Assembly (NCBI GenBank): GCA_026003755.1
Contig: BPHV01000005.1
Location: 248,001-312,000 of the forward strand
DNA from: Candidatus Roseilinea sp.
Lineage (GTDB): Bacteria; Chloroflexota; Anaerolineae; J036; Brachytrichaceae
Reading direction: 5' to 3'
DNA: 64,000 nucleotides
In this document: positions 8,121-18,095 of the stretch, in pieces
Layout: every line of letters begins with the position of its first letter
Position numbering within the stretch: position 1 is the first letter of the stretch
Notes under the pieces: model-generated
What the model was told of the DNA's origin: nothing
Databases searched by the model: none
Seen by the model: only the letters and a program-made list of their open reading frames with translations
Program-made: the position numbers and the translations under genes

Positions 8121-8714
8121 ATGCCGCGCCTGCTCATCGGCCTCACCGGCAACATCGCAACGGGCAAAAGCACCGTCGCCCGCATGCTGCGCGAACTCGG
8201 CGCGGTCGTCATTGACGCCGATCAGGTTGCGCGCGAGGTCGTGCGCCCGGGGCAGCCGGCGTTGGATCAGATCGTGCGCGCCTTTGGGTCGGGCGTGCTC
8301 CTGCCCAACGGCGAGCTTGACCGCCCCAAGATGGCGCGCCTTGTGTTCGGCGATGCGGATCGGCTCAAACAGCTAGAGGCGATCATCCACCCAGCCGTGC
8401 GTGAAGCGATGTGGCGCGCCATCCGCGCGCAGCCGGACGATGCGGTGGTGGTCATTGAAGTCATCAAACTCTTCGAGAGTGGCTGGGCGCGCGAGTGCGA
8501 TCAGGTGTGGGTAACGCATTGTCCGCCGGAGATGCAAGTGGCGCGGCTGGTGAGCGACCGCGGCCTTTCCCTCACGGAGGCGCGCATGCGCATCGAGGCG
8601 CAAAATCCACAAGCCGATAAGCTCGCGCGAGCCGATGTGGTGATTGACACGTCGGGCAGCTTGGAAGACACTCGTCGGCAGGTGGAGACCGCTTGGATGG
8701 CCGCGCGATGCTAG
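8121..8714 (+). CDS. coaE: Dephospho-CoA kinase
   Basis: 197-residue P-loop kinase that phosphorylates the 3'-hydroxyl of dephospho-CoA, the last step of coenzyme A synthesis. Seen: Walker A GLTGNIATGKSTVARML at the N-terminus, VVIDADQVAREVV (conserved DADxxxxxxx motif), LEAIIHPAVREAM, the substrate-region segment IEVIKLFESGW (other CoaE proteins usually have DxPLLFE), and the C-terminal ADVVIDTSGSLEDTRRQVE. The absence of DVPLL in favour of EVIKLFE is a small departure. Probably co-transcribed with ilvE. Confidence 0.92.
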   Translation: MPRLLIGLTGNIATGKSTVARMLRELGAVVIDADQVAREVVRPGQPALDQIVRAFGSGVLLPNGELDRPKMARLVFGDADRLKQLEAIIHPAVREAMWRAIRAQPDDAVVVIEVIKLFESGWARECDQVWVTHCPPEMQVARLVSDRGLSLTEARMRIEAQNPQADKLARADVVIDTSGSLEDTRRQVETAWMAARC

Positions 8715-8726
8715 AATCGTCGGCGT

Positions 8727-9959
8727 ATGGACTCGCTCAGCCGGTCGAGCGTGACGGCTGCATCCGCTGAGGGTGAGCGGACGCAGTTGGCCGGATCTTT
8801 GGCAGGAAGTCTCACCGTTCTGGAATGGGGCATCCGGGCGGCCTTGTGTGCGTCGCTCATCGGCGTCTTGATTCGGCAGCTTAACGCGCTGTCGCTTGAC
8901 CAGGCGCTGTACCCGTTGATGCTCTACGGTTCGCCGGCAGCAGCCTATTTGTTAGCCAGCGTGCCGACTGTTGCGGCAGCCATCCGCCGTCAAGCCGAAA
9001 GCCAGCCGTTGGGCATGGCGCTATTGGCGCTGGCCCCGTTCGCCCCCGTGATGTTATACGCGCGCGTGGCGCTCAACGTTGAGCTGACGGGATTGTTGCT
9101 TATCGGCGCGCTCGTCTTTCTGCCGGTCGCATGCGCCATCCTGAATGTGCCGCGGTTACGTCGCGCCGATATATCGCTCGGTCTGGTTACTGTGGCATTG
9201 CCCTTGCTGCTGCCGTATGCGCCGGACTCGGGCATCGGCGCTACGCCTGAGCCTCTTACGACGTTCGATATCGCCGCGCGCATCGGCGCCTTCTTGTTGC
9301 CGCTGGCGTTGCTACTGTTCACCACGCGTAAGCAGAAGCAGCAGCTCAACTTCCTCTTCGTATGTTCCGTGCTGTCGTTGTGGTACGCCTGGCAATTCGG
9401 GGCGTTCCCCGCTTTCCCCATCGCCCACGACGTGGGGGCGACTTACTTCCAGCTCGCGGTCATTCCGCTCTTTTTATATGTGCTTGCGGTAGCCGGTCGC
9501 TTCGACCGGCTGGGGATGCTGTTTAAGCCCTCGCCACGCAGCGTGAGCGTCGCGGCTGCGAACCTCGCCCTTTTGGCGGCGCTCGGCGTGCCGACCGGGT
9601 TGGCGACGGGCGCGCTCGTGCCCGCGTTTCAAGGCCCTCCGCCGCTTGAAGCGGCGACGCAAGCGCTGAACATCTTCTTGCTGGTGGCGTTGCCGCAGGA
9701 GATCCTCTTTCGCGGTACGCTGCTGACCTATCTTCAAGATGCGTTGCGCCTGGATGCCGGCGTGGCTGCCGTCATCAGCAGTGTCCTTTTTGGCGTAACA
9801 CACGCACACAACTCCGCCAGCGTCGGTTGGACGTTCATCCTGGCGACCTTCGCAGGCATCTTTTGCGCACGCGTATTCCTGGCCACGCGGAACATTGTGG
9901 CTGCCGGCGTCGTCCATGCTTTTGCGCGTTGGGCGAGATGGTTATTGTTCAGCGGCTGA
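8727..9959 (+). CDS. CPBP-family intramembrane metalloprotease-like membrane protein
   Basis: 410 residues with about ten hydrophobic segments from residue 35 onward. The C-terminal third carries the CPBP/CAAX-protease (Abi) pattern: motif 1 as PQEILFRG with Glu325 and Arg329 (one of the two usual Glu is Gln), motif 2 His359 in LFGVTHAHN, and motif 3 His397 in [11 protein letters not shown]. These proteases cleave or process membrane-embedded substrates; no substrate can be named. Start ATG 8727 lies 12 bp after coaE, suggesting one transcript with coaE. The Gln-Glu change in motif 1 could reduce activity; that is inference. Confidence 0.75.
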   Translation: MDSLSRSSVTAASAEGERTQLAGSLAGSLTVLEWGIRAALCASLIGVLIRQLNALSLDQALYPLMLYGSPAAAYLLASVPTVAAAIRRQAESQPLGMALLALAPFAPVMLYARVALNVELTGLLLIGALVFLPVACAILNVPRLRRADISLGLVTVALPLLLPYAPDSGIGATPEPLTTFDIAARIGAFLLPLALLLFTTRKQKQQLNFLFVCSVLSLWYAWQFGAFPAFPIAHDVGATYFQLAVIPLFLYVLAVAGRFDRLGMLFKPSPRSVSVAAANLALLAALGVPTGLATGALVPAFQGPPPLEAATQALNIFLLVALPQEILFRGTLLTYLQDALRLDAGVAAVISSVLFGVTHAHNSASVGWTFILATFAGIFCARVFLATRNIVAAGVVHAFARWARWLLFSG

Positions 9960-10080
9960 ACGTTCAAGCGCTTCGATCCCGGCCGGCTTGAGAGGTCTCG
10001 TGGAGGCGCCTCTCTACCGGCCCATGGCGGGCGCTCGGAGTGAGGTAAGCATAGAGGGCAACGGGAAAGCGCGCCGGGTT

Positions 10081-11874
10081 ATGAAGCTGCGGAATATCGG
10101 TCGCTACCAGATCAAAGCTGAGCTGAACTGCGGCGGCATGTCGGTCGTCTATCTCGCCTATGACCCGAACATCGGTCGGGATGTCGCCGTCAAAGTGCTG
10201 CCGCGCAGCCTGGCCGACCAGGTTGTGGCGCGCGCGCGCTTCGTGCGCGAAGTGCGCGCCGTCGCGCAGCTCGACCATCCGGCCATCGTGCCGATCTACG
10301 ATTTCGGCGAGGAAGACGGCCAACCTTACATTGTGATGCGCTATATGCCCGGCGGCTCGCTGGCCGACCTGCTGACCTACGGCCGGCTGAACCTGGCCGA
10401 TGCCAAACGCATCCTGGAGCGCGTTGCGCATGCGCTTGACGCTGCGCATGCACAGCGCATCATCCATCGCGATCTGAAGCCGGGCAACATCCTGTTCGAT
10501 AACTACGGCGAAGCCTTTCTCAGCGATTTCGGCATCGTCAAGAAAGTGCACGAAGGCAGCGCGGAGGCGCCGACGTTGACCGGCAGCGTGGTGTTGGGCA
10601 CGCCGGCCTACATGAGCCCAGAGCAGGCCTTGGGCAGGCCGCTCGATGAGCGCAGCGATGTGTACTCGCTCGGCGCGGTGCTGTATGAGATGTTGACCGG
10701 TGCGCCGCCTTATAAGGGGCCAACGGGCATCAGCGTGGCGATGAAGCACGTGACGGAGCCGGTGCCGGATCTGCGCCAGCATCGCCCTGATCTGCCAGAC
10801 GCATGTATTGCCGTTGTGGAGAAGGCGATGGCGAAGGAGCCGGGCGCCCGCTTTGCCACTGCCGGCGAGATGGCGACCGCGTTCGCCGAGGCGGTGACAG
10901 GGGCGCTGTCCGCAGAGCGGATGATGCCCCCATTGATCGTGCGCAAGAAGCCCCACACAACCTCGCGCGCTGCAGCGCTCCAACTGAGCGATTCCGCCCT
11001 TGAGCCGGCGGTAACTACCGAATGGATGCCGCGCGTGGCGCCTGAGCCGGAAGGCGGCTTCCAGCGCGTCCTGATCGCCGGCGCAGCAGCCGTGGCTATG
11101 CTCTTTGTCGTCGGGTTGGGGGTGTTCCTGTTCGCTCTGGTTCAGCGCAGCGGTGGCGCGGCGCAGTCGCCGGGGGGTGTGATGCCCAGCCCAACCGCTT
11201 CTGCGACCAAGTCGCCCCTGCCGACGCGGGTTGCGCCGGCGCCGGTTGTGCCGACGCCCACCCAAAGCCCTGCGCCCACCACGGAACCGGCTCCGAAGCT
11301 GACCGATACATCCGCGCCCAAACTCGTGCGCCTGCGCGTCATTCAGTTCGCCAACGTGCGCGCCGGCCCGAGCACTCAGTTTCCCATCCTGGCTCAGTTG
11401 CCAGCGGACACGGAAATCATCCCAAGCGCCGTCTCTGTTCAACGCGATGGGGATTGGTATCTGATGCGACTAGCGGATGACCGCGTCGGTTACATCTTTG
11501 CCGGAGTCGTGCAGGTCCTCAACCCGGATGGGCTGTCGGCTTTGCCGACGGTGATCGTAATCGTGCCGCCCACGGCTACCCCCGAACCGACGCCGACCCC
11601 AGCACCCACTGAGACGCCGACACCCACATCCACGCCCACCAGAACGCCAACGCCGACCGCCACGGCAACACCAACCCCGACCCGAACGCCGACGCCCACA
11701 TCCACGCCCACCAGAACGCCAACGCCGACCGCCACGGCAACGCCAACCCCGACCCGAACGCCGACGCCCACTGAGACGCCGACACCCACGCCGACCCCGA
11801 CGCCGACAGACACAGCGACGCCAACCCCGACGCCGACAGACACAGCGACGCCGACAGAGACGCCCACCCCTTAG
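10081..11874 (+). CDS. Membrane Ser/Thr protein kinase with extracellular SH3 domain and Thr/Pro tail
   Basis: 597 residues from ATG 10081; the frame is open to 9895 but kinase homology begins at [11 protein letters not shown] Hanks-type kinase domain occupies residues about 7-270: glycine loop [16 protein letters not shown] lysine, HRDLKPGN with Asp131, DFG Asp149, and [10 protein letters not shown] single membrane helix follows at about 329-354 ([20 protein letters not shown]). Outside the membrane lie a Pro/Thr linker, a bacterial SH3 domain ([20 protein letters not shown] ... GDWYLMRL), and a 90-residue Thr-Pro tail. Instead of the PASTA sensor usual in Firmicutes/Actinobacteria kinases it has SH3, suggesting cell-wall sensing (inference). 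The tail is encoded by 72-bp tandem repeats. Upstream ribosome binding site is weak. Confidence 0.9.
   Translation: MKLRNIGRYQIKAELNCGGMSVVYLAYDPNIGRDVAVKVLPRSLADQVVARARFVREVRAVAQLDHPAIVPIYDFGEEDGQPYIVMRYMPGGSLADLLTYGRLNLADAKRILERVAHALDAAHAQRIIHRDLKPGNILFDNYGEAFLSDFGIVKKVHEGSAEAPTLTGSVVLGTPAYMSPEQALGRPLDERSDVYSLGAVLYEMLTGAPPYKGPTGISVAMKHVTEPVPDLRQHRPDLPDACIAVVEKAMAKEPGARFATAGEMATAFAEAVTGALSAERMMPPLIVRKKPHTTSRAAALQLSDSALEPAVTTEWMPRVAPEPEGGFQRVLIAGAAAVAMLFVVGLGVFLFALVQRSGGAAQSPGGVMPSPTASATKSPLPTRVAPAPVVPTPTQSPAPTTEPAPKLTDTSAPKLVRLRVIQFANVRAGPSTQFPILAQLPADTEIIPSAVSVQRDGDWYLMRLADDRVGYIFAGVVQVLNPDGLSALPTVIVIVPPTATPEPTPTPAPTETPTPTSTPTRTPTPTATATPTPTRTPTPTSTPTRTPTPTATATPTPTRTPTPTETPTPTPTPTPTDTATPTPTPTDTATPTETPTP
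11623..11766 (+). repeat. 72-bp tandem repeat in the kinase Thr/Pro tail
   Basis: Two nearly identical 72-bp units (11623-11694 and 11695-11766), each encoding 24 residues of Thr-Pro dipeptides. Simpler TP-coding sequence continues to the stop. The units differ by one or a few bases (for example ACAACACC versus GCAACGCC), suggesting recent duplication and scope for length variation. Confidence 0.85.
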
Positions 11875-11944
11875 ATGATGGCTACGGCTCGCCCGCGGGA
11901 CGCCATACGGCGCTGCTGGGGAAAGCCCGTGAGAAAATCGCGCT

Positions 11945-14089
11945 ATGGTTTCGATCCTCGATGGCCTGAATCCGCAGCAGCGCAGGGCGGTTGAAGCGCC
12001 GGATGGGCCGACGCTCATCTTGGCCGGGCCCGGCAGCGGCAAGACGCGCGTGTTGACCAGCCGTGTGGCCTATCTCATCGGCGCGCGGAAGGTCTCCCCT
12101 TATCGCATCATGGCGGTGACGTTCACCAACAAGGCCGCGCGCGAGATGCGCGACCGGTTGACCCGTATGGCCGGCGTGGGCCAGACGGCTGACCTCACGC
12201 TCGGCACTTTCCACAGCATCTGCGCGCGCCTGCTGCGACGCGAGGCGCAACAGGCCGGCCTCGATCGCGATTTCACCATCTACGACAGCGACGACCAGAT
12301 CAATGTGGTCAAGGCGGCGTTGGCCGAGCTCAATCTGGACGAGAAGAAGTACAAGCCCGCGTCCATCCACGCCGCCATCAGCGCAGCCAAGAATGAGCTG
12401 GTGACGCCGGAGCGCTACCAGCCGGATTCCTACTTTGGCGAGATCGTCGGTCGCGTCTATGCGCGCTACAACGCCATTCTGCGCGCCAACAACGCGCTGG
12501 ATTTCGATGACCTGCTGATGGAGGCCGTGTTGCTGTTGCAGCGCAGCGCGGCCGTTCGCGACAAGGTGCAGGATCGCTACCTGCACGTGTTGGTGGATGA
12601 GTTTCAGGATACCAACATCGCGCAATACGAGCTGATCAAGCTGATCGCCGGCCAACATCGCAGCGTGTTCTGCGTGGGCGATGCGGATCAGAGCATCTAT
12701 GCCTGGCGCGGCGCCGACCATCGCAACGTGCTGCGCTTGCGTGAGGATTATCCCGATCTCAACATCATCGCGCTGGAGCAGAACTATCGCTCAACGCAGA
12801 CGATCCTAGATGCGGCCATGGCCGTGATCAAGAAGAACCCGAACCGCTTGCACGTCAACCTGTTTACGCAGCGGGGCTATGGGCCGAAGATCGCCGTGCG
12901 CGAGATGTTCAACGAAGAGGACGAGGCACAGTATGTGGTGGACACCATCGCCGAGCTGGTGCGGCTCAAGGCGGCTGAGCCGGGTGAGATCGCGGTGATG
13001 TATCGCACCAACGCGCAGTCGCGCGCCATTGAAGATGCCTTCGTGCGCGCCGGCATGCCCTATCGCCTGGTCGGCGCGACGCGCTTCTACGCGCGCAAAG
13101 AGGTCAAGGACGTGCTGGCTTATCTGCGCATTGTGAATAACCCATCCGATTGGGTAAGCCTCAAGCGCATCATCAACGTGCCCCCGCGCGGCATAGGCGA
13201 TAAGACCTTCGCGCAACTCGAAGCTGCGTCCCGCGCCGCCGGCCTGACGTGCCTGGACGTCATCCAGCAGGGGAGCGGGTCGGGCCGCGGCGCGCGCGCG
13301 CTCGGGGAATTCGGCGCGCTGTGGGCGCAGTGGGTGCGTCTGCGCGGCGAGCTGAGCGTCGGCCAGTTGTTCGACCACATCCTCCAGACCAGCGGTTATA
13401 AGGACTATCTGAAAGATGGGACGGCGGAGGGCGAGGAACGCTGGGCCAACGTGATGGAGTTGCGCAATGTGGCTGCCGAAGCCGGCGACCTGCCGCTGAG
13501 CGAATTCCTCAGCGACATCGCCCTGGTGAGCGATGTGGATAACTACGATGAGAACGCGAACGCCCCCACGCTGCTGACGCTCCACGCCGCCAAGGGCCTG
13601 GAGTTCAAGGTGGTGTTCATCGTCGGCCTGGTGGAAGGGGTGTTGCCGCACAGCCGCAACATGGACAACCCCGAACACCTGGCCGAGGAGCGTCGGCTGC
13701 TGTATGTCGGCATCACGCGGGCGAAAGAGCGTCTGTACTTGCTGCGGCCCTTTCGCCGCTCGCAGTGGGGCGCGAGTGATGTTGCCGAGCCATCGCGTTT
13801 TCTTGCCGACCTGCCCGATGAAGTGGTGGACGGCAAGCCGCGCGCGAATAGCGAGATCCTGCGTGATGCGACGACGTGGCGCAGCGATCGGCCGCCCCAG
13901 CCACGGGCCGCGCTTGCCGATACGCAATTCAAGCCCGGCGACCGCGTGGTACATCCGCGCTTTGGCCATGGCCTGGTGCTGCGTAGCACCCGCGTGCGCG
14001 ACGATGAAGAGGTGGAGGTGTTCTTCGAGCATGCCGGCGGCAAGCGGCTTTCGGCAGCGCTGAGCGGGCTGAAGAAGCGGCGACACTGA
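11945..14089 (+). CDS. pcrA: ATP-dependent 3'-5' DNA helicase PcrA/UvrD
   Basis: 714-residue SF1A helicase, typical PcrA length. Motifs in order: Q-motif LNPQQRRAVEA, Walker A LAGPGSGKTRVL, Ia VTFTNKAAREMRDRL, Ib LGTFHSICARLLRR, II VDEFQDTN, III VGDADQSIYAWRGAD, IV EQNYRSTQTIL, V LLTLHAAKGLEFKVVFIVG, VI LLYVGITRAKERLYLL. The C-terminus (FKPGDRVVHPRFGHGLVL) is the Tudor-like RNA-polymerase-binding segment of PcrA/UvrD. It unwinds DNA in excision repair and replication restart, consistent with uvrC elsewhere in the window. No strong Shine-Dalgarno before ATG 11945. Confidence 0.96.
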   Translation: MVSILDGLNPQQRRAVEAPDGPTLILAGPGSGKTRVLTSRVAYLIGARKVSPYRIMAVTFTNKAAREMRDRLTRMAGVGQTADLTLGTFHSICARLLRREAQQAGLDRDFTIYDSDDQINVVKAALAELNLDEKKYKPASIHAAISAAKNELVTPERYQPDSYFGEIVGRVYARYNAILRANNALDFDDLLMEAVLLLQRSAAVRDKVQDRYLHVLVDEFQDTNIAQYELIKLIAGQHRSVFCVGDADQSIYAWRGADHRNVLRLREDYPDLNIIALEQNYRSTQTILDAAMAVIKKNPNRLHVNLFTQRGYGPKIAVREMFNEEDEAQYVVDTIAELVRLKAAEPGEIAVMYRTNAQSRAIEDAFVRAGMPYRLVGATRFYARKEVKDVLAYLRIVNNPSDWVSLKRIINVPPRGIGDKTFAQLEAASRAAGLTCLDVIQQGSGSGRGARALGEFGALWAQWVRLRGELSVGQLFDHILQTSGYKDYLKDGTAEGEERWANVMELRNVAAEAGDLPLSEFLSDIALVSDVDNYDENANAPTLLTLHAAKGLEFKVVFIVGLVEGVLPHSRNMDNPEHLAEERRLLYVGITRAKERLYLLRPFRRSQWGASDVAEPSRFLADLPDEVVDGKPRANSEILRDATTWRSDRPPQPRAALADTQFKPGDRVVHPRFGHGLVLRSTRVRDDEEVEVFFEHAGGKRLSAALSGLKKRRH

Positions 14090-14217
14090 CCGGTCGCGCA
14101 GCCCCGCACTGGCCGGATAGCTATACCCAGCATCGGCGATTTCGCCTAAAACCGAGCAGCGATGCTTCCGAGGGTGCTGGGCGATATCCAGCCTAAGGTT
14201 GGGCAGATGACAAAACG

Positions 14218-16617
14218 ATGACTACGACAGACCCCGCGCCGATGGCGCAAACTCCTACCGGAAAAGTCATCACCTCAATTGAGGCGCTACAACGCGAGCG
14301 CGAGTCGTTTGACGCGTTGTTCAAGCCCAGGACGATTGCCGTGATCGGCGCAACGGACAAAGCCGGCAGCGTCGGCCTGGCGATCATGCAGAATTTGAAA
14401 ACCTTCCGCGGTCCGGTCTTCCCCGTCAATCCCAAACGCGAGGCGGTGCTCGACCTGCTGGCCTATCCCCACATTGCCGCAGTGCCGACCAAGGTGGATT
14501 TAGCCGTGATCGTCACGCCGGCGACGACCGTGCCCGCCATCATCGGCGAGTGCGTGGCCGCCGGCGTGAAATCGGCGCTGATCATCTCGGCCGGCTTCAG
14601 GGAGGTTGGCCCGCAAGGTGCGGCGCTGGAGCAGCAAATCCTCGCCCAGGCGCGCAAGGCGCACATGCGCATCGTCGGCCCGAACTGCCTGGGCATCATG
14701 AACACCGGCATCGGCCTCAACGCCACCTTCGCTAACGCCATCGCCAACCCTGGCCGCGTGGCCTTCATCAGCCAGAGCGGCGCGTTGTGCACGGCCGTGC
14801 TCGACTGGAGCTTCCGCGAGAAGGTTGGCTTCAGCTACTTCATCTCAGTAGGTTCGATGCTGGATGTGGGGTGGGGCGATTTGATTGATTATCTGGGCGA
14901 TGACCCCGACACGGACAGCATCGTGATGTACATGGAGACGATCGGCGATGCGCGCTCGTTCATCTCGGCCGCGCGTGAGGTGGCCCTGAACAAGCCGATC
15001 ATCGTTATCAAGGCGGGGCGCACGGCGGCGGCGGCGCAGGCGGCCGCATCCCACACCGGCTCGCTGGCTGGCAGCGACGACGCGCTCGACGCCGCCTTTC
15101 GGCGCTGCGGCGTGTTGCGCGTGAATACCATTGCCGACCTTTTCTACATGGCCGAGGTGCTGGCCAAGCAGCCGCGCCCCAAAGGCCCGCGCTTGACCGT
15201 GGTGACGAACGCCGGCGGCCCTGGGGTGTTGACGACCGACGCCCTGATACAAAACGGCGGTGAGCTGGCGCCGCTCTCGCCGGAGACGATGGAGCAACTG
15301 AACGCCCTGCTGCCGCCGGCGTGGAGCCACAACAACCCGATTGATGTGCTGGGCGACGCCACGCCGGAGCGCTACGCCAAGACGCTTGAAATTGCTGCTG
15401 CCGATCCGAACAGTGATGGCCTGCTGGTCATCCTCACGCCGCAGGCGATGACCGATCCGACGGCGACGGCGGAATTACTGCGCCCGTATGCGCGGCTGCG
15501 CGGCAAGCCGGTGCTGGCCAGTTGGATGGGCGGCGATTCGGTCGAGCCCGGCGAGCGCATCTTGAACGAGGCCGGCATCCCGACGTTCGGCTATCCCGAC
15601 ACGGCTGCCCGCATGTTCACCTACATGTGGCGCTACAGCGACAACCTGCGCGCGCTCTACGAGACGCCCGTTCCGGGCGACGATCGCGCGATACACCGCG
15701 ATGAAGCGGCGGCGATCGTCGCGCAGGCGCGCGCTGCCGGGCGCACGCTGTTGACCGAGCATGAGTCCAAGCGGTTGCTGGCGGCTTACGGCATCCCTAC
15801 CGTGCCGACGTTCATCGCCGAGGACGAGGATCAGGCCGTCGCGCAGGCCGAGCGAATCGGCTATCCGGTCGTGCTCAAGCTGCACTCGGAGACGGTGACG
15901 CACAAGACCGATGTGGGCGGCGTGTATCTGAACCTGCACAGCGCATCCGATGTGCGCGATGCGTACCGGCGGATCAAAGCGTCGGTATCGGCGCGGGCGA
16001 AGGCGGCGGATTTCCTCGGCGTGACCGTGCAGCCGATGATCAAACTGGACGGCTATGAGCTGATCCTCGGCAGCGCCACCGATGTTCAGCTCGGGCCGGT
16101 GCTGCTGTTCGGCGCCGGCGGCCAGTTGGTGGAAGTATTCAAGGATCGCACGCTCGGGTTGCCGCCGTTGAACACGACGCTAGCGCGGCGCATGATGGAG
16201 CAGACGAAGATCTACACTGCATTGAAGGGCGTGCGCGGACGTGATCCAGTGCCGCTGGACGAGTTGGAGCAACTGATGGTGCGCTTCAGCTACCTGGTGG
16301 CGGAACAGCGCTGGATCAAGGAGATTGACATCAACTCGTTGCTGGCGTCGAAGGAGCGTTTGATCGCGTTGGACGCGCGCGTGGTGTTGCACGATCCGAA
16401 GCTGACCGAGGCCGATCTGCCGCGCGCGGCGATTCAAACCCTATCCGGTGCAGTACGTCGGTCCGTGGACGTTACACGACGGCACGCCGGTGACGATCCG
16501 GCCGATCCGCCCGGAGGACGAGCCGTTGTTGGTCGAATTCCACTGCACGCTTTCAGAGCAGACCGTCTATCAGCGTTACTTCCACTTGATCCCGCTGAGC
16601 GAGCGCATCGCCCATGA
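14218..16617 (+). CDS. Acyl-CoA synthetase (NDP-forming) part of a synthetase-GNAT fusion (frameshifted)
   Basis: Residues about 40-135 form the CoA-binding domain ([20 protein letters not shown]). It is followed by the succinyl-CoA-synthetase-like flavodoxin domains, including the phospho-His segment [20 protein letters not shown]-like region ([12 protein letters not shown]). An ATP-grasp domain follows from about residue 510 ([32 protein letters not shown]). Enzymes of this build make acyl-CoA from acid plus CoA with ADP formation, or act with a fused GNAT domain as protein acetyltransferases (Pat-like). Family homology in this frame ends at RAAIQ (16435). One extra A in CAAACCC (16436-16438) shifts the GNAT half into another frame; without it the product would be 917 residues to 16972, the normal size. 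Confidence 0.85.
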   Translation: MTTTDPAPMAQTPTGKVITSIEALQRERESFDALFKPRTIAVIGATDKAGSVGLAIMQNLKTFRGPVFPVNPKREAVLDLLAYPHIAAVPTKVDLAVIVTPATTVPAIIGECVAAGVKSALIISAGFREVGPQGAALEQQILAQARKAHMRIVGPNCLGIMNTGIGLNATFANAIANPGRVAFISQSGALCTAVLDWSFREKVGFSYFISVGSMLDVGWGDLIDYLGDDPDTDSIVMYMETIGDARSFISAAREVALNKPIIVIKAGRTAAAAQAAASHTGSLAGSDDALDAAFRRCGVLRVNTIADLFYMAEVLAKQPRPKGPRLTVVTNAGGPGVLTTDALIQNGGELAPLSPETMEQLNALLPPAWSHNNPIDVLGDATPERYAKTLEIAAADPNSDGLLVILTPQAMTDPTATAELLRPYARLRGKPVLASWMGGDSVEPGERILNEAGIPTFGYPDTAARMFTYMWRYSDNLRALYETPVPGDDRAIHRDEAAAIVAQARAAGRTLLTEHESKRLLAAYGIPTVPTFIAEDEDQAVAQAERIGYPVVLKLHSETVTHKTDVGGVYLNLHSASDVRDAYRRIKASVSARAKAADFLGVTVQPMIKLDGYELILGSATDVQLGPVLLFGAGGQLVEVFKDRTLGLPPLNTTLARRMMEQTKIYTALKGVRGRDPVPLDELEQLMVRFSYLVAEQRWIKEIDINSLLASKERLIALDARVVLHDPKLTEADLPRAAIQTLSGAVRRSVDVTRRHAGDDPADPPGGRAVVGRIPLHAFRADRLSALLPLDPAERAHRP

Positions 16618-16972
16618 GCGGCTGACGCGCATCGCGTTTATCAGCTATGAGCGTGAGATGGCGCTGGTGGCGGAGGTGCGCGATGCGGCGCTGAAACCGC
16701 ACATCATCGGCGTGGGGCGGTTGATCAAACTGCGCGGCGGCGAGGAGGCCGAGTTCGCCATCCTGATTAGCGATGAGTATCAGCATCAAGGCCTGGGTCG
16801 CGAGTTGCTCCGGCGGCTGGTGGAGATCGGCCGGCAGGAGGGCGTGAAGCGCATCGTCGCCGAGATTTTGCCGGACAACGTCGGCATGATTCGCGTGAGC
16901 GAGCAGGTGGGTTTCACGTGCAAGTATCAGCCCGATGAGGGTGTGGTGAAAGCCGCACTGGTGCTGACGTAG
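16448..16972 (+). CDS. GNAT acetyltransferase half of the synthetase-GNAT fusion (frameshifted)
   Basis: 174-residue frame starting [25 protein letters not shown] domain follows: [20 protein letters not shown], then the acetyl-CoA loop as [17 protein letters not shown] (Q/RxxGxG/A type), and the conserved end VSEQVGFTC. In the common 900-residue family the text [16 protein letters not shown] directly continues the ATP-grasp domain. Here the same words are encoded across the +1 frame break (CCCTATCCGGTGCAGTAC at 16439). Acetyltransferases of this class modify lysines of acyl-CoA synthetases and other proteins. Translation alone from 16448 has no clear ribosome binding site, so this is probably the displaced C-terminus of one gene. 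Confidence 0.85.
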   Translation: MQYVGPWTLHDGTPVTIRPIRPEDEPLLVEFHCTLSEQTVYQRYFHLIPLSERIAHERLTRIAFISYEREMALVAEVRDAALKPHIIGVGRLIKLRGGEEAEFAILISDEYQHQGLGRELLRRLVEIGRQEGVKRIVAEILPDNVGMIRVSEQVGFTCKYQPDEGVVKAALVLT

Positions 16973-17053
16973 TCGGGCAGCCGGTGGCGCGGCGATCGGC
17001 TTGGCCTGGGCGACGCGCCTCGTCCTGCGCACCGCGCCTATAATTCTCGCATC

Positions 17054-17410
17054 GTGTCTAGAGAAGCCGAGGTCGGGCGAACCGTGCATCTTGATCGGCT
17101 GCGCCGCCTGGTGAGCGCGTTTTTGCAGCCTAATCGGGTGCGCGTGTATCTGTTCGGGTCGTATGCACGTGGAGACCAACGACCCACCTCAGATGTGGAC
17201 ATCGCCCTTGAGCCACTTGATGCGCTGCCGACCGGTTTGGTCAGCCGGTTGCGCGAAGCGATCGAGGAAAGCGACATCCCCTATATGGTGGAGATCGTAG
17301 ACTTAAGCGAGGCGGATGATCGCTTTCGGGCGCGCGTGCTCAGCGAAGGGATTTTATGGAACGCCATCGAGAACGACTCACCGTCGCCAGACGAGCCCTC
17401 GACACTCTAG
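17054..17410 (+). CDS. MNT-type nucleotidyltransferase (antitoxin-like) of an MNT/HEPN pair
   Basis: 118 residues from GTG 17054. Minimal nucleotidyltransferase fold with the diagnostic GSYARGDQRPTSDVDIAL (Gly35-Ser36, metal Asp47 and Asp49). In MntA-type systems such enzymes add AMP to a tyrosine of a partner HEPN RNase and so silence it. The gene overlaps the downstream HEPN gene by 55 bp in another frame, the usual tight arrangement. It also resembles the HI0073 nucleotidyltransferase that pairs with HI0074-like proteins. Whether this pair is a toxin-antitoxin module or a metabolic NTase is open, particularly because the HEPN motif of the partner is degenerate. Confidence 0.8.
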   Translation: MSREAEVGRTVHLDRLRRLVSAFLQPNRVRVYLFGSYARGDQRPTSDVDIALEPLDALPTGLVSRLREAIEESDIPYMVEIVDLSEADDRFRARVLSEGILWNAIENDSPSPDEPSTL

Positions 17411-17748
17411 ATGAAGTGATGGCGGTCACTGCGCCGTCTCGGATTGTGCGCGATGCCGGGATTCAGCGCTTCGAATACGCGCTTGAGGCTGTTTGGAAAG
17501 CAGCACAAGGATACCTTCGTGAATTCGAGGGGATAGACGTCGGGTCGCCGAAAGGCGTAGTCAGAGCTTGCAGACAGTCTGGGCTGCTGGGCGAGGCAGA
17601 TGCTTCACTGGCGCTTCAGATGATTGATGATCGGAATCGAACTGCCCAGACGTGCAACGAATCCGTGGCGCAAATGATCTTCGACCGGCTGCCGAAGTAT
17701 GCGCGCCTGATGCGCACCTGGCTGAATGCGATGAGTTCCGTCGAGTAG
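17356..17748 (+). CDS. HI0074-like HEPN substrate-binding protein with degenerate RNase motif
   Basis: 130 residues, all-helical, of the HI0074/NTase-substrate-binding family (QRFEYALEAVWKAAQGYLRE; SPKGVVRACRQSGLL; IFDRLPKYARLMR). In active members the HEPN motif reads RNxxxHxY, with Arg and His for RNA cleavage and Tyr as the AMPylation site. Here the segment is R93-N-R-T-A-Q98-T-C100-N: His is replaced by Gln and Tyr by Cys. The fold appears complete otherwise. This suggests the protein is not a working RNase toxin and cannot be AMPylated at that position. Start ATG 17356 lies inside the NTase gene. Confidence 0.8.
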   Translation: MERHRERLTVARRALDTLDEVMAVTAPSRIVRDAGIQRFEYALEAVWKAAQGYLREFEGIDVGSPKGVVRACRQSGLLGEADASLALQMIDDRNRTAQTCNESVAQMIFDRLPKYARLMRTWLNAMSSVE

Positions 17749-17753
17749 GCGGA

Positions 17754-18008
17754 TTACCGACTGCCGCCGTTGAACAGCCGCGCAATGAGGTTGAGGAGAA
17801 TCGAGAGCGCGATGCTGAGCAGGATCATCGTGCCGAGCGGGATGTAGAGCTTGAAGTTGTCGCGCTCGATGACGATATCGCCGGGCAGCCGGCCGATGCC
17901 GGGCAGCAGGCTTGTGGCCAGTTGCACGAGCAACCCCAACGCGATCAAGCCGACCCCGCCGAAGATCAGCAGCCGAGCCAGGGGATGAAGTTCGGGCATG
18001 GAAGGCAT
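17754..18008 (-). CDS. DUF2905 small membrane protein
   Basis: 84 residues from ATG 18008 (an internal ATG at 17999 is an alternative). Two hydrophobic helices (LARLLIFGGVGLIALGLLVQ and LGTMILLSIALSILLNLIARLF) flank the family motif GRLPGDIVIERDNFKLYIPL. DUF2905 proteins are short inner-membrane proteins of unknown function. Converges on the HEPN gene and is divergent from glk, so it is probably monocistronic. The open frame extends to 18092, but family proteins start near the first helix. Confidence 0.85.
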   Translation of the reverse strand: MPSMPELHPLARLLIFGGVGLIALGLLVQLATSLLPGIGRLPGDIVIERDNFKLYIPLGTMILLSIALSILLNLIARLFNGGSR

Positions 18009-18095
18009 TGTAACGGAGATTGAATTGCGCGTTCTGCTCATGGGCGATAAGCTACGACGTTGTGGCGGTGAAGCCCGACACATGGAGCGCAAACG

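Noticed and set aside
9964-11442. 492-codon minus-strand open frame opposite the kinase
   Set aside because: Plus strand encodes an unmistakable kinase; the antisense product shows no family pattern.
11571-11874. Regular short repeats resembling a CRISPR-like array
   Set aside because: They are in-frame Thr-Pro codons of the kinase tail, with no unique spacers.
12806-14086. 426-codon minus-strand open frame opposite pcrA
   Set aside because: Shadow of pcrA; no recognisable motifs.
14090-14217. Imperfect inverted repeat CCCAGCATCGG...CCGAGGGTGCTGGG between pcrA and the synthetase
   Set aside because: Pairing is interrupted and there is no T-run; not a convincing terminator.
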